Positions 46,901 to 58,530 of a DNA stretch of 64,000 nt are shown piece after piece (position 1 is the stretch's first letter; each line of letters opens with the position of its first letter). Below the pieces are notes generated by a model that was given only the letters and a program-made list of their open reading frames with translations, did not search any database and had not been told where the DNA came from. The stretch is from Cladocopium goreaui (lineage: Eukaryota > Sar > Dinophyceae > Suessiales > Symbiodiniaceae). The DNA is taken from the NCBI GenBank assembly GCA_947184155.2, contig CAMXCT020001439.1, positions 88,493 to 152,492 on the forward strand. The letters run 5' to 3'. Made by a program: the position numbers and the translations under genes.

Positions 46901-48480
46901 AGGATAATTAGGATAATTAGCTTCCAAAGGCTCTCTGGGAGGCTAATTATCCTAATATCCTAATTAATTAGGATAATTAGGATAATTAGCCTTCCAAAGG
47001 CTCTCCAGGAGGCTAATTATCCTAATTAATTAGGATAATCCTAATTAAATTAGGATAATTAGGATAATTAGGCTGCCAAAGGCTTTCTGGGAGGCTAATT
47101 ATCCTAATTATCCTAATTAATTAGGATAATTAGGATAATTAGGCTTCCAAAGGCTCTCCGGGAGGCTAATTATCTTAATTATCCTAATTAATTAGGATAA
47201 TTAGGATAATTAGGATAATTAGGATAATTAACAAAATCAAAGGTCTGGACCCTGGAGGCTTTAGCAATAATTAGGATAATTAGGATAATTAGCCTCCCAA
47301 AGAGCCTTTGGAAGCCTAATTATCCTAATTATCCTAATTAATTAGGATAATTAGGATAATTAGCTTTCCAGAGAGCCTTTGGAAGACAAATTATCCTAAT
47401 TATCCTAATTATTGCTAAAGCCTCCAGGGTCCAGACCTTTGATTTTGTTAATTATCCTAATTATCCTAATTAATTAGGATAATTAGGATAATTAGGGCTA
47501 ATTATCCTAATTATCCTAATTAATTAGGATAATTAGGATAATTAGGAGAATTAACAAAATCAAAGGTCTGGACCCTGGAGGCTTTAGCAATAATTAGGAT
47601 AATTAGGATAATTAGCATTTCAAAGGCTCTCTGGGAGGCTAATTATCCTAATTATCCTAATTAATTAGGATAATTAGGATAATAAGGATAATTAGCAAAC
47701 TGAAGGGTCTGAAACCTCAAGACTTTAGCAATAATCAAAATAATTAAGATAATTAGCTTCCCAAAGGCCCTCCAGAAGGCTAATTTTCAATAATATCCTA
47801 ATTAATTAGGATAAACGGGATAATTAGCTTTCCAAAGGCTCTCCAGAAGGCTAATTATCCTAATTAAACAGGATAATTAGAATAATTAGGATAATTAGCA
47901 AACCAAGAGGTCTGTAGCCTCGGGGCTCTGCCAATAATCAGGATAATTAGGATAATTTGCCTCCCAAAAGCTTTCCAAGACAATGGGGAAAATTGCCATA
48001 GCTGGGGTAATTAGCAAACCTGAAGTTTCAGAGCCTGGAGGCTTTACCTATATTCAGGATAGTTAGGATAATTAGCCTTCCAAAGGCTCTTCGGACTGCT
48101 AGTTATCTTAATTTTCTTAATTAATTAGAATAATTCGGATAAGTAGCCTTTCGAAGGCTCTTCGGAAGGCTAATTATCCTGATTATCCTAACTAATAAAT
48201 TTATAAGATAATTCAGATAATTATCAATTATCAAACCAAGAGGTGTGGAGCCCGTGGGCTTTAGCAATAATTTCAACTCAATAAGGAGAATTAGCTTTCC
48301 AAAAGGGTATCTGGATTGCTATATGTTCCTAATTATCTTCATTGATTAGGAGAACTAGAATAGTTGGGAACCAAAAGGTCTGGAGCCTGGGATGTTACCA
48401 ATAATTAAGATAGTGTGGACAATTAGCCTTCCAAAAGGTTTCCCGGAATGCTGATCCCCAGAATTTTGGTAAGTATCCTA
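43990..48480. repeat. 4.5-kb array of palindromic units with orientation switches
   Basis: The core unit is a palindrome built from TAATTATCC repeated toward a central AATTAATT and its mirror (up to ~42 bp perfect). Two spacer types alternate. Type 1 is GCCTCC(C/T)GGAGAGCCTTTGGAAG. Type 2 contains CCTCCAGGGTCCAGACC followed by TTTGATTTTG. Spacers read forward to ~45440, reverse from ~45465 to ~47280, forward to ~47510, and reverse to the end. From ~47700 to 48480 units become steadily more diverged. Nothing coding. Confidence 0.95.
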
Positions 48481-49965
48481 ACGATACTGAGGATAATTAG
48501 TGACACAATCTGTTTTTGAGGCAACTAGTGCACACACATCTTGTGAAGCTGTTTTTTTACTTCAGTTTGTTTTTTTGCGAAACCAGTTGCATATGGTTAC
48601 TTTACTTGAGAGAGTTTACCTGAGATCTATGTCTATATAAATTTGTATTTACAACATTTGCTTGAGAGACCCTACGCAATGTAGTTTCGATAGCGTCAGC
48701 TAATTAACGGTTAGTTCGTGGGATTGTTGGTGTCAACAACGATGTGGGAAAATACGATGGCCGGACGTGCTTGGCCATCGTATTTTCCCACATCAACTTG
48801 CGGGTGAAACCCACTTACATGTGAAACCCAAACTTCTCAAAACATATATACAATACATAAGTAATCTCACAAATCTACAACTGCAGATGCAACGCAAAGG
48901 TTTTCGGAAAGACTGCATCATAAGGATCCTTATAATGCAAATGAAGCGGTAGGTAATATATATATATATGTACATATGCATACATGATTATATAGTAGCA
49001 AATAATAGGTGAATAATAAAACACAAGGTGTGTAAATGGGAGGGTTTATTTTATATTTGTTTGATTAATGCTGAAAGGCCCCAGGCCCAAACTCTCGTTG
49101 AACTCACCGAGGAACTGCTGACAGGGGGGTAAAGAGGTTTGGTGGGTGGTGTGTGTGTGTGTGTGCAGGTGGGGTTCTTACTATTTCTTGAGTCTATATC
49201 ATAGTTATTTATCAAATATATGTCAGGAAAATATCTATCAAATAAATGTCATAAATATATGTATGTCTTGAAAAAGGATGGAAGGCCTGAAAGTGCGAAG
49301 CACTGAAAAAATGTGTATATATATATATGAATCTTGTTTGATTAATTGTGACCTTGCTAATCCATCGACCCCCATTGGGGGTGTGCATCAGCGCTTCTTG
49401 TCACCTGACATCCTGACAACAGGGGGGTGCATAAAGAAAAAATATGACACATTGTTGGGAGTGTCCCCATAAGAAAAGGGTATGAAATATTTTTGGGAGT
49501 GTTCCCATAATAAGAGTTGGTTGGGTATGAGGCAATGTAAATGGGACTATGTCTGCAATAACGGGAGTATAATGGGGTTAGTTATGATATAAATGGGGAT
49601 CACTTAACATTATGTATATATATAAATGGTGGTTAGTTATGATTAAATGGTGTTTTTGCTTACTGTACCGCCTGCATATATATATATATATACATATATT
49701 TACCCAAGATATTCTGGATGATTATGCTCCTTAAATAGTTTTATGCGAGGATGTGTATATTATGTATCGCTGACCTCGCCGAGCTGCTTGAAGATAAGAA
49801 CGCTCATCCATCATCTTCCCTTTTTTCCGGGGTCGGCGGCGGGGGCAGCAGCCCTTATATGTAAACACATGTTCCATGTCTGATTTGACCTTTTCTATTT
49901 TTGATTTGTTTAGTTTGATCTGGTTTTACCTGCCTGTATGCGCACAACATCGCAAGTCTGAAGAC
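48481..49965. other. AT-rich spacer, no gene recognised
   Basis: It contains TA microsatellites (48956-48970, 49676-49692), a GT tract at ~49150-49165, and the CGGGGTCGGCGGCGGGGG block near 49829 related to 14880-14910. No recognised coding region. Confidence 0.5.
48741..48794. repeat. Perfect 22-bp hairpin with 10-nt loop
   Basis: Arms 48741-48762 and 48773-48794 match at all 22 positions. The flanks do not extend the pairing. Whether it is transcribed is not known. Confidence 0.9.
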
Positions 49966-50520
49966 TCCCCAAAAGCTCTGGTTAGGCTAATTCCTGCCTA
50001 TTAGGTTATTTTAGTTTTTAAGGTTAAATTCGATCTATTAGGTTCTGTCTTTTAGGTTATTTGCTTTTTGCCTAAATAGTGTATTTAACCTCAAAACTGT
50101 CTTGTTTGAGACTTGGTTTTTCTTTCACTAAACTATATTTTCAACAGTTTAAACTAAAGACACAGTCTTTTTCCATATTTGTTTCCTTCGGGATTTTTGA
50201 ATTACATGTTCTTTTTGGCAAATAGTTTTTCAAATGTTTCTTCGTTGTGATGTATGTCGTTTTCTTTTCATATATGCGGATCTGAAGTGATTTTTTGTGC
50301 TAAAGTGAAGCCTTTTGTGCTAAAGTAAATCGATAAATTTCCGTCGGATATGTTTTAGATGGGGCAAGCCAACACAGCATGGAAGCAACAAAAACACATA
50401 TCCAAAACAAATCAAAACAATATATGGGCAAATGGGTGTCTCAAAATGAGGTGTCCTTTTTTGACCCCAAAACGGTTACTTTAAAGGGAAAAAAGGTCAC
50501 CTCATTTTCAGACATACCTA
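49966..50520. repeat. Left inverted repeat flanking the DIRS-like element
   Basis: Three colinear blocks recur in reverse complement near 61205-61715: CCAAAAGCTCTGGTTAGGCT (49973), GATGGGGCAAGCCAACACAG (50359), and AAAAAAGGTCACCTCATTTT (~50491). Spacing between blocks is ~385 and ~132 bp here against ~344 and ~127 bp in the other arm. The arms are diverged between blocks. Confidence 0.7.
50440..50512. repeat. Short internal inverted repeat
   Basis: AAAATGAGGTGTCCTTTTTT is mirrored ~45 bp later by AAAAAAGGTCACCTCATTTT with one mismatch. A related copy lies at 61211-61275, where the second half is shortened. It sits inside the flanking inverted repeat. Confidence 0.65.
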
Positions 50521-51029
50521 AGCAAGAAAAAAACATGTTTTGCAACAATGGCAATGGATAGTTTTTGGGAGCGCCAAGCCAGCACAGGATGAAAAACCAA
50601 AAACAAGAAGAAACATGAAACCAACAAATGCAAAAACAACAGCACAAAGTAATAAATCAAAAAATGTGAAAACAATTGTCCAAAACCTAACTTGTCAGCT
50701 GCATCGTTTATGAAACTCAGAGGAGTTCACGTGAATCCGCGGGTGCTCATTGCTCATGGGTGTTCATTTGTGTTTTTCATTTTTTCGGCTGCCACCCATT
50801 TAGCTTACTCAGTGGGTTTCCGTGCTCAAAAAGAAAAATCAAAGTAAGTTTTCGTGAGGTTCGCGCGCAATTTTTGGGTATAAAATGGCCAACCAAGAAA
50901 ACAAGTTTAGACACTTGCTGATTTGGTTGGTGGTTTTGTCTCATGCGCTGCTATTTGGCTGCAATACCTTTGTCTTGGTGACCAGATGGCCTGAGTTCTT
51001 GGTCAGCTTGGACTCGATTGTTATTTTTA

Positions 51030-53010
51030 AGATAAATTTGGGGCTAGAGAACCCCAAATCATTGGCAAACCCTGGCCTTGAAGGGCATTTTTTGAAATCA
51101 ACTTGAACGTTGGCCAGTAACACATTCATAAACAAAAGCTGTCAAGACTGGAAGGTTTTTCACTTGTAAGAAAGTAGTGGCAAGCACAAAATGTTTGAAG
51201 AATTGCTTGGTGAGGATTGGTTGTATTCAAGTTGTTTTTGCAAAAACTAAACGGAGCAATCCAGCCAAGACTTGATCAATCACTAAGGGGGTCTTCATCC
51301 CTCAAACCTTTTTACATCAAAACACCTGCCCAAAGATTTGCAATCACCTGGGGCTCTCCATCCTTGGCCTTTCTCCCCATTGAAAAAACCAACGAAACCA
51401 CCAAACAATGCAAATGACTTGAGGTGATCAGCATTCATGTCTTTGAGGCAAGTAAACCCAGAATATACCCAAAATAAAGAGAAGGGTTGTCAATCCCAGA
51501 GCCCATCCATTACTACGTTTTTTTCTTCTTCAAACCTATTTTCAAGAAAATGCAATCCAACCCAGAGTTAATCAATCACTTGGGCCTTCCCATGCCAATC
51601 CATGTCCTGAAAACTAATCCACTTGTTTTGCAGTGACTTGGGGCCCTCCAGTCATCAAATTCATTCACATGTGCATGAGAAAATTTCTCCCAGAAAGTGT
51701 ATGGTTGAAGATTTGTTGATGGAAAAAAGTGATTGACCAAACATGTTTTTGACAAAAAACATTTAAAGAAAACAAGATTTGTTTAAATAAAATCAAGATT
51801 TTTGCTGAATAAACATCATTTGTTTGACTAAAAACCAAGATTTTTTGGAATAAAACCAATATTTTTTTGAAAAAACCCAATATTTTTTGAAGATGTTCGA
51901 GGAAATGAGGTGCAAGTTTGATGTAAGTTTGCATCAAATTTACATTTTTGAGGTGTAAGTTTACATCAAACTTACACTGAGAAGTGTAGGTTTGCACTTG
52001 TATGTGCAAGTTTGATGTAAACTTACACTTGTGATATGTAAGTTTGGTGTAAACTTACACTCTTGATGTGTAAGTTTAGTGCAAGTTTGATGTAAATTTA
52101 CACCTCAAAAGTGTAAGTTTGATGCAATTTCCTTGAAAACCTTCAAGAAATCTTGGATTTATTCACAAAAATCTTGGTTTTATTCAAAAAACTTGGTTTT
52201 TAGTTTAAAAAAATCATTTTTATTCAAAAACAATGATTTTATTCAAAAAACATTTTTTTTTGTTTAACATGTATTTTTTCAAAAAAAAATTGATCAGTCA
52301 CTTTTTCCATGAAAAAAAATCAACCACACACATTCTCGGAGAGATTTTCCCATGCAGATGTGAATGAATTTGATGACTGGAGGGCCCCAAGTCATTGCAA
52401 AACATTTGGATTAATTTTTAGGAAATGGATTGGCATGGAAATGCCCAAGTGATTGATTAACTCTGGGTTGGATTGCATTTTCTTGAAAATAGGTTTGAAG
52501 AAGAAAAAAACACGTAGTAATGGATGGGCTCTGGGATTGACAACCTTTTTCCTTCTTTTTGTAAACATGCACCTGAAAACTGCAAAACCCAAAATTTAAA
52601 CGCAGCTTCCAGGTTTAACTGCATAGAAAATATGAATGCTGAACATCCCAAGTCATTGTTTTTTTAATCGCATTTTTCTTTAGCATAAATGTCAAGGATG
52701 GAGAGCCCCAGGTTATTGTTAATCTTTGTGTTGGTTTTATAATATCGAGGGCTGGAGGCCCTTTAGTGATCGATCAAGTCTGGGCTGGATTGGCCGTTTA
52801 GTTTTTGCAAAAAAAACTTGAATACAACTAATCCTCACCAGGACTTTCTTCAATTTTTTTGCCGACCACTGCTTTTGACAAATGAAAGGCCATCCAGTGT
52901 TGACAGTTTGTCTTTATAAAACTATTGCTGCCCGAACTGATTTCAAAAAAGGCCCCTTCAAACCCTTGGATTGCCGATAATTCAAGAAAGAAATCAGCCC
53001 AGGGCTGGGA
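51030..53010. repeat. ~2-kb diverged palindrome
   Basis: The left arm (~51030-51990) and right arm (~52040-53010) are colinear reverse complements with moderate divergence and small gaps. Anchors: AATCCAGCC near 51268 mirrors the right arm near 52785; CCAACCCAGAGTTAATCAAT near 51557 mirrors ~52460; GGGGCCCTCCAGTCATCAAA near 51640 mirrors ~52380. The centre (51905-52120) is a cluster of GTAAGTTTGATGTAAACTTAC-like small palindromes. No gene. Confidence 0.85.
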
Positions 53011-53417
53011 CCTCCATCTCAAGTTCATTCTTTTAAGTTCAAAGAAAGTGGATGGAAGCAAAACAAAACGACAAACAAACAAAAACACATGAACACCCAT
53101 ACATACGCATGAACAACCATGAACATCCATGGACGCCCATGAGCACTCGAGCGCGCATGAGCACCCATGAACTCACATGAACTCGTGTTTTCCAAATGAG
53201 TTCTTATTTTGGGTTGTTGGCTATGCGAGTTTTTGATTTGATTGTTTTTTTGAACTGAACATTATTTCTAATTTTATGTTTTATGTTTTTTGTTCTGTCC
53301 TGTGGTGGCTTCGTGCCCCAAAAAAATCCTTGCCGATTTTTGCAAAACATGATTTTTGATTAATATATATGTATATAGTCATTCATTTATTTATTCAAAT
53401 ATAAATATATATATATA
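53011..53417. other. Spacer between palindrome and duplication
   Basis: It contains a short ACCCATGAAC/CATGAACACC minisatellite at ~53085-53180 and TA-rich DNA at 53360-53415. No gene recognised. Confidence 0.5.
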
Positions 53418-53938
53418 TGTAAATGCTTCTGTAAGCTGCCCACCACAAGCTCACTGCATGCCGAAACGGCCACATATTTTCGGCTTCCACAGCGCCAGTA
53501 ATGGCTCGGTCTGCGCCCAGCAGCTGAAGGCAGCGGCAGCACCACATCTGGTAGTAGAGCTCGAAGAAAGCTGCAAAGGAGACCAGGATGTAGTCCAGCT
53601 GCACCAAAAGCAAGCCTCAGATGCTAGCAGCTCCATCCAACCAGTGCAGTTTACTGGGGAGGAGGGACGGGCCGATGAAGCTGGCAGCGACCAGTCACAT
53701 GTACATGCGCAGCCATGTAAATGCTTCTGTAAGCTGCCCACCACAAGCTCACTGCATGCCGAAACGGCCACATATTTTCGGCTTCCACAGCGCCAGTAAT
53801 GGCTCGGTCTGCGCCCAGCAGCTGAAGGCAGCGGCAGCACCACATCTGGTAGTAGAGCTCGAAGAAAGCTGCAAAGGAGACCAGGACGTAGTCCAGCTGC
53901 ACCAAAAGCAAGCCTCAGATGCTAGCAGCTCCATCCAC
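53418..53938 (-). repeat. 298-bp direct tandem duplication, hydrophobic frame on minus strand
   Basis: Copies at ~53418-53640 and ~53716-53938 are almost identical over ~223 bp. On the minus strand each holds a frame with L-L-L-V-Q-L-D-Y-V-L-V-S-F-A-A-F-F-E-L, which looks like a membrane segment. A TGA separates it from a further hydrophobic stretch upstream. It lies just downstream of the recombinase stop. It could be the element's 3' region or a captured exon; not recognised. Confidence 0.6.
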
Positions 53939-54002
53939 CATAAGAAAAGGCGCGAGGGTGTAAAACACGCTGGAGCCAAACAAGGCAAAGCGTTGTAGCC
54001 CC

Positions 54003-57000
54003 TCAGTGGGAAAGGTGCAGAAAGCAAGCGGCAGCAGACCGCACTGCATGTCGTGACTCAGGAGGCAGGTCCGTAAGGAGCGATATGGCTCCGACTTCTT
54101 GCAAGTATGACTCCAGGGTGCTCAAATGCCTCAAACGCATAGACCACAGCAAGTCGGTTATGTTACCTCCTCGCCGATAGAAAGAAACAGCTCCGCCACC
54201 TCGAAGACCACCAGGCGTGATCTGAAGCTCTTTGGCAACCTGGAGACAGCGCAGCAAAAAATCCCAGCGTCTCCTGTAGTTCTGTGCACTTCCAGGGAAA
54301 AGCGGCTCGCTCCGAGCCGCGCCCAAGTAAACAAGCCCTAAAAGCTTTACAACATAGGGCACGGAAATTTTCAGGTGTTGCAACTTTGCAAACCCCCTGT
54401 GCATGGTCTTTGAAGACTTCAGCAGGACAAAAGCAGCGGCCGTCTCATGCATCACATCCTCAGGCAGTAGCAGATCACCGCGAGTGCAGCGTAAGACTTC
54501 GCCAACTCTAGCAATGCCATAAAAGCTCACCAAGGTGATGCCACACCACCGCTTCCATCCATGTAACCAAGCCACTGCCACGAGCGCTTCAACCAAAGAC
54601 TCAGGGACAGGCGCTCGGTGTCTAGTAGGTTCAGCTTTCTCCCAACGGCTAGCTAGGTCCCAGCAGATGGAAGCAAAAGGCCGTAGCGTAGGGATCTTCC
54701 TCTGGGCTGCAAGCACCAAATGCCTGTAGTAGAGCAAGGATCCACCAGCCACAAACTCCGCATCTCCAAAACGTCGTATGGCGTGGGCAAGAAAGAGAGG
54801 CACTGCAAGAAAAAGCTGAACAAGGTCTCCACTAACATAGTTTCCAGCCCAAGACAGAAACTTGTCCCATTGCTTTTCTCCCAAGGACAGCGAGGCAAAG
54901 GTCTGCAAGGGCGCTTGCTCAAGTGAAAAGTTTCGCACACTGCGGTTCATCCTAGGTCCTGGGTTTGCAGCTTCACCAATCCTGTCGTTGGTGCACTTCG
55001 CGCAGCCGGCGAGACTAAAAGGTCCACTCCACTCTGCAGCTTCTAAACAAGCTGAGGCAATCACTTTCGCAAAGCCCCTAGGGTAAGGTTGTGCCACTAG
55101 TGTCCAAGGGATCCGCAGGGTTGGATGCTGCCCCCGCAACTTCAAATGAGTCTTCTCGACGCACTTGCAAAGCATCCGAAGGCCGCATAGTTTGGGCAAG
55201 TTGGTGCCAACTCTGGTTCGCTTTCTCCACGGCGCTCCAAACCTACAGTAGTCAGCTCTAAAAACATGGGGAGAGTGAGGAGAGGCAAACTTCTGGAACT
55301 TCAGCTGCTTCCACAAAAAAGAACTGTCTGGGTTTTCGCACCAAAAGAAAACAATGGGCTCAGCCATCTCGCACGCTTCATGCACCTCGGCCTGAAAATC
55401 GGCCATGTGGTTCCCCTCCATCAGCTTTTCCCGCATGCTAAAAGAAACATCAGGCTTGCCACGGGGGAACTGCGAACAACGCACAGGCGGCGTGATGGCT
55501 CTTGAAAAACTTCTGCAGACCAAGGCTGAGCCGCACACCTTCACGGCTTTAAGCTGTATGAGACGCAAAACCTTCTGCTGATTCCCTTTGTCAAGCAGAT
55601 CTTGGTCTGCACCACGGCCGATCTCAAAGGTGACGACCCAAGGACAGCCGCCACGCAGCAGCGCACGAGCCACGGCACCAACCCCAGTATAAAGGTCAAG
55701 AGCGCCAGCCACTAAAAACTTTCGCTGAGACCCTTTGGGCCACCAAACTTGCTTCACAGAAAAACTTTGCAAAATACTCACTGCTTCTTCACAAAGCAGA
55801 CAGCAATCTGCAGCCACGGCAGGCCTGGCATCATCAGGCACGCCCGGTCCGGCCCAGGCCTCAGTTCTCACACGCCGGCCGGTGCGTAAATCCAGCGGCT
55901 GGCACTCAGGAGGGAAGGCAGCAGCTGGCGTCCTCAGCAGCTCGGCTTTATTCATCCAAGCGTCAAAGTCTGCATGTTCACCCTCAAGCAAAGAGTTCCA
56001 CCACGGCGGACAAGACTGGTCAGGTTCTGCTGGCTCAGCGGCCCTAGTAGGTCCATCAGCACGGTTCAAACCAGAAGGCCAGAACCCATACGCACTGTAG
56101 AGGTCAGAGCCAATGCAAACTGGTATGGACTTGCTCAGCTCAGCATTGAGGGCTTTGGACGAACCGCGCCCTTTCACGAGGCAACCCAAGGCGACCTGCG
56201 AGTCAAGGGCGTAGCCCACTCTACAGCTGGTGTGTCTGACAGCAAGCCTACTTTCCTCTAAAAGGTGGGCACGTAGCTCACCAATGTTGACATGAACAGC
56301 TCTGGGGTGAGCCTTTCGCCATTCCTCCTTGTACAGCATGCACCGTGCCAAAACTTCCCAAAACGGGTGCACATCAAAAACTTCACCACCTGGCAGCTCA
56401 TCCTCAGGAAGCAGCAGCTGTTTAGCCTTAAGCCATGCTTTTGCAGGAGGGAGGAGTTTTGACCAAACACTCCGAGAAAGCGAATGCCTTTGTACTTCTT
56501 TGGCTACTGGCAGCGGCAACTCACAGGAAACAGCGGCCATGCCCCAGTCCGAGGCGTCAGTGGCTCTCAACGTTGGCAGAGTCTGTGCGCGTAAGTTCAC
56601 CACCGCGCAGAAACTAAGCGGTATCAAACAAAACAGCTCATCTGTCAGCTTGCCGGACAGCCGTAAAACCTGGGAGTCATTCTCAGAAGCGGCAATCGCA
56701 TCAAAGACAAAGTTGAGCACAGCCATCAGCCGCCTGCGGAGGCAAAGAATTGAGACATAGGAGCCCACCATTGACCGCAGCAGGCCGATGGTGACCAGGC
56801 CTAGAGAGCAAACTCGCAAGGTCACCAACACGAGAGGCCACATCCTGCTTTCATTAGGCCTGACAGTACCCTTTTTGCCATCAACTTGGACGCCCCAAAA
56901 ACTTCCAAGCGTGGCATTGTCAAAGGACTTCTTGTCATTCACCGGCAGACCAACTTCGGCGTACTTCGCCATGATCTTGCCCAACCGCTCAGTGCTGCAA

Positions 57001-58530
57001 GTAGAGGAGGTCTCTGGGTTACCATCAAAGTAAGATTCCAGCACCTTCTCCAAGCATACAAGATCGTCAATCACGATCCCAACAGAGAGGAGCCCACGAG
57101 GGACAGGTTGCTTCAGCTGCAGCAACTCATGGGGCTGAGCACCACCGCAGGACAAGACCAGGCGCATACGCGCGCCTTGCGCAAACTCACATGAGTTGGT
57201 GTCCCCCATAGCCAAGGTGTTCAGACCTACATAGCCACCAGAGGAGAAGCTCCGTCGGAATATGAACTCCAGGTCTTCCTTCTCAAGGTAGGGGCACAAA
57301 ACATTCCTCCGGCATCGCTCCTCACTCACCAGGAACTGGTAAAAGAAGTCTCGGATGTCGCGTCCAGACATGACCAAAATCTGCCCATCAGCGAGCTCAA
57401 TGCCGCCGAGGCATGTAGCACTTGCCATAGTTTTGGTCCACGTGGTGAGCACACGCTCAGCACAGTTTGCAGGTCTGCTGTCAAGGATCAATCGATCCCT
57501 ATCCAAGTCCTTCGGGACGCCGAAGAGCCCCGCATATAGCCCTCGGTCAACAGCAGAAGGGTCAACAAAGCCAAGCCTGCCAGTGTCAGCCATAGCGCGA
57601 AAAAGCAGGTTTCGCTCATCAGCGCATGCATGCACAGAGACACGCGGGGGCTCCAACCGCAAATCATCCAACCTGCACTGCAAGGGGAACTGATAGACCT
57701 TGGCAGTCTCCTCATCAAAAAAAGGCAAGGGATCAAAAGCAGGTCGGCCAACAAAAGAAATACGGGAGGCCTGGATCGGCTTGGCAGTAGTGAAAGGGAC
57801 AGCATCACTCTCATCAACAAAATCGCCGAACTCGGCCCCAAAGGAAGCCCCCTCGTCAAAAAACTTCGTCACGTTCGCAGCTCTACAGTCATAGCTGCCT
57901 GTACCCAGTCCAGCAGCGGTCACAGAGGCAAAGGCCCGATGAAGCGCGTCCAGTTGATCGGAGGCGCTTTCAGACTTCGCTGCAGCTCGCGCCATCTCGC
58001 CAGCTGTGACCTCAAAAATTGAATTCCCATCCTCGCTGAGGCTCTCAAGTAGGCGAACTCTTGCCCACTGCCGGCCCGAAAGTTTCCGGCCCAGCCAAAG
58101 GCAGCTTGGACAAGCTGGGGGCTTGCCGAGGTAAAGCCAGTTGAAGGCCAAAATCACCAAAACAGTCCTCCGCTTGCGCCACATTGAGCCAGCTGCACCC
58201 CCCGCTCTAAACACTTCTGGATAGGGCAAGGGCATCGGCCAGAGAGGTCCCAGCGTAGTGCACTCATCAAGAGGGCAAGGCTCATTGCTGAGGAAGCTAT
58301 GCACAAAAGATCTCAGCTTGCTGCAATGCCTAAGCAAGTGCTTGATCAATGAATTCACCAAAAAAGGAACCTTCACTGTAGGAGCTCGCAATCCAGGGAC
58401 GATGACCTTCTTCGTGTCTTCATCCACCCTTCTCTCAAGCCCCTCAGCGTCAATGCTATCTAATTGGTCGGGCTCGCTTCGGACCCTGTTTTTGTTTTTG
58501 CTTTTGCTTTTGGTTTTCTTGCTGCATCCA
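54003..58530 (-). CDS. DIRS-like pol: RT, RNase H, methyltransferase, tyrosine recombinase
   Basis: The minus frame is open from 60071, but above ~58490 it only shadows gag; residues here are counted from 60071. RT motif C is V-I-D-D-L (D1002-D1003), preceded by D-I-R-D-F-F-Y-Q (motif A). RNase H: D1172 (T-D-A-S-D-W-G), E1265 (N-I-G-E-L), A-L-D-S-Q, and N-R-A-D-G-P-T. Methyltransferase-like region ~1455-1620: L-D-L-Y-T-G-V-G-A-V motif I, then V-C-R-S-F-S, like C5 motif IV. Tyrosine recombinase at the C-terminus: R1855 (A-R-V-G-E), R1957 (G-G-L-R-G-G-G), Y1989 (L-E-S-Y-L-Q). This order is that of DIRS-type retrotransposons, which integrate as circles through the recombinase. The usual H of the HxxR box is G. 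The frame is unbroken. Gag precedes in the +1-offset frame. Confidence 0.85.

Noticed and set aside
43990-48480. CRISPR array
   Set aside because: The repeats are palindromic AT-rich satellites with recurring, not unique, spacers, in a eukaryotic context and with no cas genes.
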